Positions 6,159 through 10,270 of a stretch of 10,270 bases of DNA are shown one piece after another. Origin of the DNA: DASQUK01 sp046723645 (GTDB lineage: Bacteria; Actinomycetota; Acidimicrobiia; Acidimicrobiales; VFJN01); the NCBI GenBank assembly GCA_046723645.1, contig JBKOUY010000148.1, forward strand, positions 1 to 10,270. Reading direction: 5' to 3'. The position numbers and the translations under genes were made by a program. Within the stretch, counting starts at the first letter, position 1. Every line of letters starts with the position of its first letter. A model generated the notes under the pieces. That model searched no databases. It was not told where the DNA came from and worked only from the letters and a program-made list of their open reading frames with translations.

Positions 6159-7667
6159 TCAGACGGCCCGCGTGACGATGGGTCCAGCGGGGATCTCGGC
6201 GATGAATCGCGCCCCGCCGAGAGGGCCGTCCTCGACGCGGATCTGTCCGTGGTGCCGCGAGATGATGGCGCGCACGACGGCGAGTCCCAGTCCGCTGCCG
6301 CCTTGCGGTCGGGCCCGGCTGTCGTCGAGGCGCGTGAAGCGTTCGAACACTCGCTCACGGTCGGCGGGGGGAATGCCTGGGCCGTCGTCGTCGACGATGA
6401 TGCGAATGGTGTCCTCGTAGGACGAGACGGTGACCCGCACGACCGAGGTGGCGTACCGGGCGGCGTTGTCCACCAGGTTGCTGACGGCGCGGCTGAGCTC
6501 GTCCCCGGCGGCGGCGATCTCGAGCGGTTGGCCGTCGGCCGGCCAATGCACGACCTCCACCGGCACCCGTCGTGGTCGCCGCGCCTCGGTAGTCGCGAGC
6601 GCGGTGAGGTTCACCGGCTGCTGGCGTATGGCGGTGGCGCCGTTTTCGTCCTGAGCGGCAAGCAGCAACAGGTCGTCGATGAGAGCTTCGAGGCGGGCTT
6701 CCTCGGCCAGCGCGGTGTCTACCGCCGCCGGCCAGTCGGTGCGGTCCGGCTTGCGACGCGCCACTTCGAGGCTCGTGCGGATGGCCGCCACCGGGCTGCG
6801 CAGCTCGTGCGAGGCGTCGGAGACGAATTGCCGCTGCCGAGTGGCCGTCGCGTCCAGGCGGCCGAGCATGGCGTTCATCGTGCGCGCCAGGCGGCCGATC
6901 TCGTCGGTGGTGGGGGGTTCGGGCACCCGGCGGTGCATGGTGGAACCGGTGATCTCGTCGACTTCGGCGCGAATCGCATCCACCGGGCGGAGTGCCCGTC
7001 CGACCAGCACCCACGCGACCGCGGCGACGAGAGCGATGACCGCCGGAAGGCCGATCAGCAGCCTCTCGCGGAGAGCGTCGACGCTGCGGGCCACCTGGTC
7101 GACGGGTGCCGCAGCGATCACGGTGAGCTCGCCGGTCGGCGTGTCGACGGTGCGGGAGATCGTCTCGAGCGAAGTGGCCACCACGCCGTTGGCGCCAACC
7201 ATGAGGCTCGATCCCTCGGCGCCGTCGGGGGGAGGAATCAACGCCCCGTCGGTGGCGACGCTGGGGTGAGGTTCTCCGGGCCGACCTGTCGCCGCGGGCC
7301 CGTTCTTCGAGCGAGTGACCATGAGCGCCTGGCCGTCCTGTTGGAGGGAGGAGGCCACGACCTGCCCGTGTTCGTCCGTAACTTGCAGGAGATTGAACCC
7401 GACGGACGACGTGCTCTCAACGGCGTCCTGGGGGTTGGCACCGTCCTCCAGTCGTGTGACGACCTCGTCGAGGTTGGCGTTGACGTCGTCATGGACCTCG
7501 CCGAGCTGCGTGTCTTCCACCGAGCGGACGAGCAACCAGCCTGCGGTGCCGACCGCGACCGCAGTCACCAGCATCGCCGCCAGCGTGATGCGCACGCGCA
7601 CGGACTGCAGCGGATGCGTCCAGCGGCGCCAGCCGCGGGTCGGGGCGGAGCGAGCTGGGCTAGCCAT
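6159..7667 (-). CDS. sensor histidine kinase (HAMP, HisKA, HATPase) paired with the OmpR-type regulator
   Basis: The protein is 502 aa and membrane-bound. Transmembrane helix 1 is at about 27-48 and helix 2 at about 202-223, enclosing an extracytoplasmic sensor region of about 150 residues with no recognised domain. HAMP follows (about 224-275). The HisKA helix carries SHELRSPVAAIR with phospho-acceptor His 287. The ATPase domain shows an N-box SNLVDNAARYA (N401), a G1 box DDDGPGIP and a G2 box GGSGLGL (456-462). It should autophosphorylate in response to an envelope signal and pass phosphate to Asp52 of the regulator. The ATG at 7667 overlaps the regulator's stop by 8 bp (ATGGCTAG). The frame stays open upstream to 7964, but those 99 codons overlap the regulator and are Arg/Ser-rich non-coding translation. 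The layout (regulator then kinase) suggests co-transcription and translational coupling. The signal is unknown. Confidence 0.95.
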   Translation of the reverse strand: MASPARSAPTRGWRRWTHPLQSVRVRITLAAMLVTAVAVGTAGWLLVRSVEDTQLGEVHDDVNANLDEVVTRLEDGANPQDAVESTSSVGFNLLQVTDEHGQVVASSLQQDGQALMVTRSKNGPAATGRPGEPHPSVATDGALIPPPDGAEGSSLMVGANGVVATSLETISRTVDTPTGELTVIAAAPVDQVARSVDALRERLLIGLPAVIALVAAVAWVLVGRALRPVDAIRAEVDEITGSTMHRRVPEPPTTDEIGRLARTMNAMLGRLDATATRQRQFVSDASHELRSPVAAIRTSLEVARRKPDRTDWPAAVDTALAEEARLEALIDDLLLLAAQDENGATAIRQQPVNLTALATTEARRPRRVPVEVVHWPADGQPLEIAAAGDELSRAVSNLVDNAARYATSVVRVTVSSYEDTIRIIVDDDGPGIPPADRERVFERFTRLDDSRARPQGGSGLGLAVVRAIISRHHGQIRVEDGPLGGARFIAEIPAGPIVTRAV

Positions 7668-8340
7668 CGGCGACCAGCCGGTAGCCACCGATGCCTCGCA
7701 TCGTCTGGAGCGACCGCGTCCCGAACGGCAGGTCGATCTTGCGCCGTAGATAGCCGACGTACACCTCGACGACATTGGCGTCGCCGTAGAAGTCCTCGCC
7801 CCATACCTCGCGCAGGAGCTGGACCTTGGTGACGCCCGTCTCGGCGTGGCGGAGCAGGGCCTCGAGCAGCGCGTATTCGCGGCGGGTGAGATCGATCGGG
7901 ACCTCGCCACGTCGGCATGTGTGTTGGACGGGGTCGAGTGCGAGGTTCCCGGCCATGAGCTCACGGGGCCGGGGGCCTGCGTCCCGTCGGGCCAAAGCCC
8001 GAAGCCGCGCCACCAGAACCACGAACGAGAACGGCTTCGACAGGAAGTCGTCGGCGCCGATGTCCAGCGCCTCGGCCTCGTCGTAGTTACCGCTCTTGGC
8101 GGTGAGCATGAGGATCGGTGTCCAGATGCCTTCCTGGCGCAAGGTCGCGCACACCTTGTAGCCGTTCATGCCAGGCAGCAGGATGTCGAGGACGATCGCG
8201 CCGTACGCACGCTCACGCGCCCGCCACAGGCCGTCGAGACCATCGTGGCTGAGCTCGACGTCGAATCCCTCAGCGCGCAGACCCTCCTCGATGGCCTGAG
8301 CGAGGTGGATCTCGTCCTCCACTACCAGAACGCGCACCAC
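7660..8340 (-). CDS. OmpR/PhoB-family response regulator
   Basis: The protein is 226 aa, standard for the family. The receiver domain (1-120) has the acidic pair E8/D9, phosphorylation site D52 in IVLDILLPGMNG, switch T80 in ILMLTAKS, and K102 in FLSKPFS. The C-terminal winged helix (about 127-225) contains DLTRREYALLEALLRH, the recognition-helix region GDANVVEVYVGYLRRKID, and the wing RGIGGYRLV. It should bind direct-repeat DNA as a dimer when phosphorylated. GTG 8340 (followed by a second GTG) is the only reasonable start. GGAGG lies at 8354-8358, a somewhat long 13 nt upstream. It is the first gene of the two-gene kinase operon and is divergent from the lipoprotein/adaptor pair. The intergenic CTCTCAG repeats are the obvious candidate targets, implying autoregulation and control of the efflux genes. 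Confidence 0.95.
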   Translation of the reverse strand: MVRVLVVEDEIHLAQAIEEGLRAEGFDVELSHDGLDGLWRARERAYGAIVLDILLPGMNGYKVCATLRQEGIWTPILMLTAKSGNYDEAEALDIGADDFLSKPFSFVVLVARLRALARRDAGPRPRELMAGNLALDPVQHTCRRGEVPIDLTRREYALLEALLRHAETGVTKVQLLREVWGEDFYGDANVVEVYVGYLRRKIDLPFGTRSLQTMRGIGGYRLVADG

Positions 8341-8383
8341 TGGTGATTCTGGTCCTCCGGGCGTCCGAGGACACCCCCGCCTC

Positions 8384-8428
8384 CTGAGAGGAACTCTCAG
8401 CCGCGCGGCCGTCTCAGCGGTCTCTCAG
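8384..8428. promoter_or_regulatory. CTGAGAG/CTCTCAG inverted repeat plus tandem TCTCAG boxes (candidate operator)
   Basis: The region between the regulator (minus) and lipoprotein (plus) holds a perfect inverted repeat, CTGAGAG (8384-8390), GAA, CTCTCAG (8394-8400). It is followed by GTCTCAG (8411-8417) and CTCTCAG (8422-8428). The last two are 7-bp direct repeats with a 4-nt spacer, an 11-bp period, the architecture recognised by PhoB/PhoP/OmpR-type winged-helix regulators. Four copies of one 6-7 bp unit within 45 bp is unlikely by chance. I infer that this is the binding site of the adjacent regulator for divergent control. I could not place -35/-10 boxes with confidence. Confidence 0.6.
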
Positions 8429-8451
8429 TGCCCGTTGGTCATGGTGGCGCC

Positions 8452-9189
8452 ATGATGGCGAAACCAATCACGACCACGCTGGCGGCCCTGGCACTTGTCG
8501 GTCTAGTGGGTGCGTGCGGCGGCGACGGTGACAGCTCGGACGGGGCCGACGACGTGGCGAGCGTGTCGGGTGACGGCTCCGACGAGCAGGCCCAGGGCGA
8601 CGACCAGGCCGACACCGAGGATGAGCTCCTCGACTGGGTGGAGTGCATGCGCGACGAGGGGATCGACATCCCCGACCCGACCCGCGACGAGGACGGCAAC
8701 CTCGTGATCGAGGGCCCCGGCATCCGCCTCGGGAGCGGCGACTCGGACGGGTCGACCTCCAGCGACGACGAAGGAAGCGATGGCGACGAGCCCACGGTCG
8801 ACCCCGACGAGATGGATGCCGCCATGGAGGCATGCGGAGAACCGCCCGCGCTGGGCCCCAACGACATCAGCGAAGAGGATCGGCAGGAGATGGAGGAGAA
8901 CGCCCTGGAGTTCGCCGAGTGCATGCGTGACGAAGGCATCGAGGACTTCCCCGATCCCGACTTCTCCAACCTCGGACCGGGCGGCGAGCCCCAGCAGCGA
9001 AGCTCCGATGACGACGGTGGCGACGGCGACGATGGGGGCCCGCGAGTCTTCCTGGGACCGTTCGGTGAGATCGACATGGACGACCCCGAGGTCCGTGCCG
9101 CCTTCGAGGAGTGCCAGGACCTGCTCGGCGGGCCGGCGTTGCCGCCCCAGCCCGACGAGTCCGGGTCGGACGAGAGCTCGCAGGCGTGA
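8452..9189 (+). CDS. acidic lipoprotein with duplicated cysteine-containing CMRDEG-PDP module
   Basis: The protein is 245 aa from ATG 8452 (ATG 8455 is equally possible; GTG 8428 would add eight residues before the signal peptide). The signal peptide is MMAKPITTTLAALALVGL, and the lipobox VGAC makes C22 the lipidated residue, so the protein is exported and membrane-tethered. A Gly/Asp/Ser-rich acidic linker (23-57) leads to two related modules. The first has ECMRDEGIDIPDP (C65) and then MEACGEP (C128). The second has ECMRDEGIEDFPDP (C157) and then FEECQD (C221). C-to-C distances are 63 and 64 residues, pointing to internal duplication and perhaps two disulfides or a paired binding site. I recognise this pattern only as an uncharacterised actinobacterial lipoprotein type found with efflux genes. 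The stop overlaps the adaptor start by 4 bp (GTGA), so the two are probably co-expressed. The very acidic composition is unlike its neighbours except the adaptor's loop. Confidence 0.85.
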   Translation: MMAKPITTTLAALALVGLVGACGGDGDSSDGADDVASVSGDGSDEQAQGDDQADTEDELLDWVECMRDEGIDIPDPTRDEDGNLVIEGPGIRLGSGDSDGSTSSDDEGSDGDEPTVDPDEMDAAMEACGEPPALGPNDISEEDRQEMEENALEFAECMRDEGIEDFPDPDFSNLGPGGEPQQRSSDDDGGDGDDGGPRVFLGPFGEIDMDDPEVRAAFEECQDLLGGPALPPQPDESGSDESSQA

Positions 9190-10270
9190 GCGTCGACCAT
9201 GCGACGGCGACACCGGCGTCGACCGCCGGGTCGCCCGGCGGCAACGGCGAGCGCGACGAGGATGCCGCAGCCTCTCGCCGTCGCCGACTCCGGCGCCGTC
9301 AGGCCCTGGCCGGTGTAGTTGTCCTGGCTGGGCTGGTCACCGCCGCCGTCGTCGCCATGGGCGGCGACGGCGGTGAGGGCGGCGGCAGGGCCGCGGCGAC
9401 CACCACCGTGCCGATCGAGGTGCGCGACCTGGTGGCCACCGACGAGTACAACGGCGAGCTTGGCTACGGCGAGACCGAAGCGGTCACGGCTGGGCGCAGC
9501 GGCGTCGTCACCGGCGTCACGCCGGTCGGGACCACGGTGGGCCAGGGCGACGTCCTGTTCCGCCTCGACCTGCAGCCCACGGTGTTGCTGCACGGTGACG
9601 TCCCCGCCTTCCGCGATCTGAGCGTCGACGCCGACGCCGGCGCCGACATCACCCAACTCGAGCAGGCGCTTGTCGATCTCGGATTCGGTGACGGCGTCAC
9701 GGTGGACGGCGAGTTCACCGAGGCCACCGCCCACGCGGTGGAGGCTTGGGAGGAGGCACTCGGCCGCACCGACCCCGACGGGGTGGTGACGCTCGGAAAT
9801 GTGGTGTTCGCCCCCGCCGACGTGCGCATCGCGGAGGTGACCGCCGACACGGGCACGCAGGTCCAGTCCGGCGCAGACGTCGTCCAGGTCACCGCCACCA
9901 CCAAGGTCGTGACGCTGGGCCTCACCGTGGACCAGGTCGCCAACGTCGAGGCTGGGACGCCCGTCACCGTCACGCTGCCCGATGACACCGAGGCCACCGG
10001 CAAGATCATCGACGTCGCCAGCGAACCGAGCACCAACGACGGCGGCGACTCCGGCAACGGCGACGAGGGCGGCGGCGGAGGGGAGGACACCGTCCCGGTG
10101 ACCGTGGCGCTGGACGACCCCACCGCGGGCGACGGCTTCGAGAGCGGCACCGTCGATGTCAGTGTCGAGCGCAGCCGCACCGAGGACGCCACCGCGGTGC
10201 CCGTGATCGCGCTGCTCGCCTTGCGCGAGGGTGGCTACGCCGTCCAGGTCGTAGACGACTCGGAGCCCGA
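9186..10270 (+). CDS. efflux periplasmic-adaptor-like protein with peptidoglycan-binding-like domain (3' end beyond window)
   Basis: At least 361 residues are visible, with no stop before the right edge. The GTG at 9186 overlaps the lipoprotein stop. A basic cytoplasmic N-terminus (RRRRLRRR at 31-38) precedes a signal-anchor helix at about 39-58. Residues 75-128 resemble the first half of a lipoyl/biotinyl hairpin (SGVVTGVTPVGTTVGQGDVLFRLD). Residues 154-192 (ITQLEQALVDLGF, GEFTEATAHAVEAWEEALG) match a PG_binding_1 helical domain. Residues 206-236 resemble the second lipoyl half, followed by a beta-barrel-like region (242-340) interrupted by a Gly/Asp-rich loop (283-300). This domain order is that of actinobacterial HlyD/MacA-type adaptors that bridge an ABC exporter. 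Its partners, an ATPase and a MacB/FtsX-like permease, would be expected immediately downstream. The cargo is unknown. Confidence 0.85.
   Translation, partial: MSVDHATATPASTAGSPGGNGERDEDAAASRRRRLRRRQALAGVVVLAGLVTAAVVAMGGDGGEGGGRAAATTTVPIEVRDLVATDEYNGELGYGETEAVTAGRSGVVTGVTPVGTTVGQGDVLFRLDLQPTVLLHGDVPAFRDLSVDADAGADITQLEQALVDLGFGDGVTVDGEFTEATAHAVEAWEEALGRTDPDGVVTLGNVVFAPADVRIAEVTADTGTQVQSGADVVQVTATTKVVTLGLTVDQVANVEAGTPVTVTLPDDTEATGKIIDVASEPSTNDGGDSGNGDEGGGGGEDTVPVTVALDDPTAGDGFESGTVDVSVERSRTEDATAVPVIALLALREGGYAVQVVDDSEP

Noticed and set aside
6249..7832. Long plus-strand open frame of 527 codons opposite the histidine kinase
   Set aside because: It is the mirror of a kinase gene with every expected motif. 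The frame has no recognisable domain and is biased in composition as shadows are.
7668..7964. N-terminal extension of the histidine kinase frame
   Set aside because: It lies entirely inside the response-regulator gene, is Arg/Ser-rich, and is made unnecessary by the ATG at 7667 overlapping the regulator stop.
8439..9734. Minus-strand open frame of 431 codons opposite the lipoprotein and adaptor genes
   Set aside because: It is Ser/Pro/Arg-rich low-complexity translation that spans two well-supported plus-strand genes and their overlap.

Overview
The window is about 10.3 kb of high-GC DNA from what is probably an actinobacterium. The evidence is strong third-position G/C bias, GTG and TTG starts, 4-8 bp gene overlaps, an F420-reductase-like NADP oxidoreductase and a class III nucleotide cyclase. 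The lineage below phylum cannot be fixed from the sequence alone. I see no rRNA, tRNA, CRISPR, insertion sequence or phage signature. Composition and codon use look even across the window.

Left part (1-2650): a possible seven-codon tail of an upstream gene, then about 240 bp of apparently non-coding DNA with a strong 10-bp hairpin and a 12-bp direct repeat touching the next start. A ROK-family sugar kinase-like gene (263-1309) follows, then a class III adenylate cyclase (1361-2650) with a helical, MerR-like N-terminal regulatory region.

Middle part (2802-6071): a minus-strand SRPBCC (START-like) protein is divergent from a plus-strand run of four small redox, detoxification or stress-type genes. 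These are an F420-dependent NADP oxidoreductase-like protein, a DJ-1/PfpI (Hsp31-like) protein, a VOC-fold protein, and an antibiotic-biosynthesis-monooxygenase (ABM) domain protein with a two-helix membrane anchor. The last two overlap by 4 bp (TTGA). The set resembles an electrophile or oxidative-stress cassette, but that is inference from family membership.

Right part (6159-10270): a minus-strand two-component system, with an OmpR-type response regulator at 7660-8340 and its histidine kinase at 6159-7667 (8-bp overlap). It is divergent from a plus-strand pair: a cysteine-containing, acidic, internally duplicated lipoprotein (8452-9189) and a membrane-anchored efflux adaptor with a peptidoglycan-binding-like domain (9186 to the right edge, incomplete). 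The intergenic DNA carries a perfect CTGAGAG/CTCTCAG inverted repeat and a tandem TCTCAG repeat with an 11-bp period, which suits binding by an OmpR-family regulator. The likely picture is an envelope-sensing two-component system controlling a MacA-like efflux module, with ABC transporter ATPase and permease genes expected just past the right edge. This is the most interesting part of the window.
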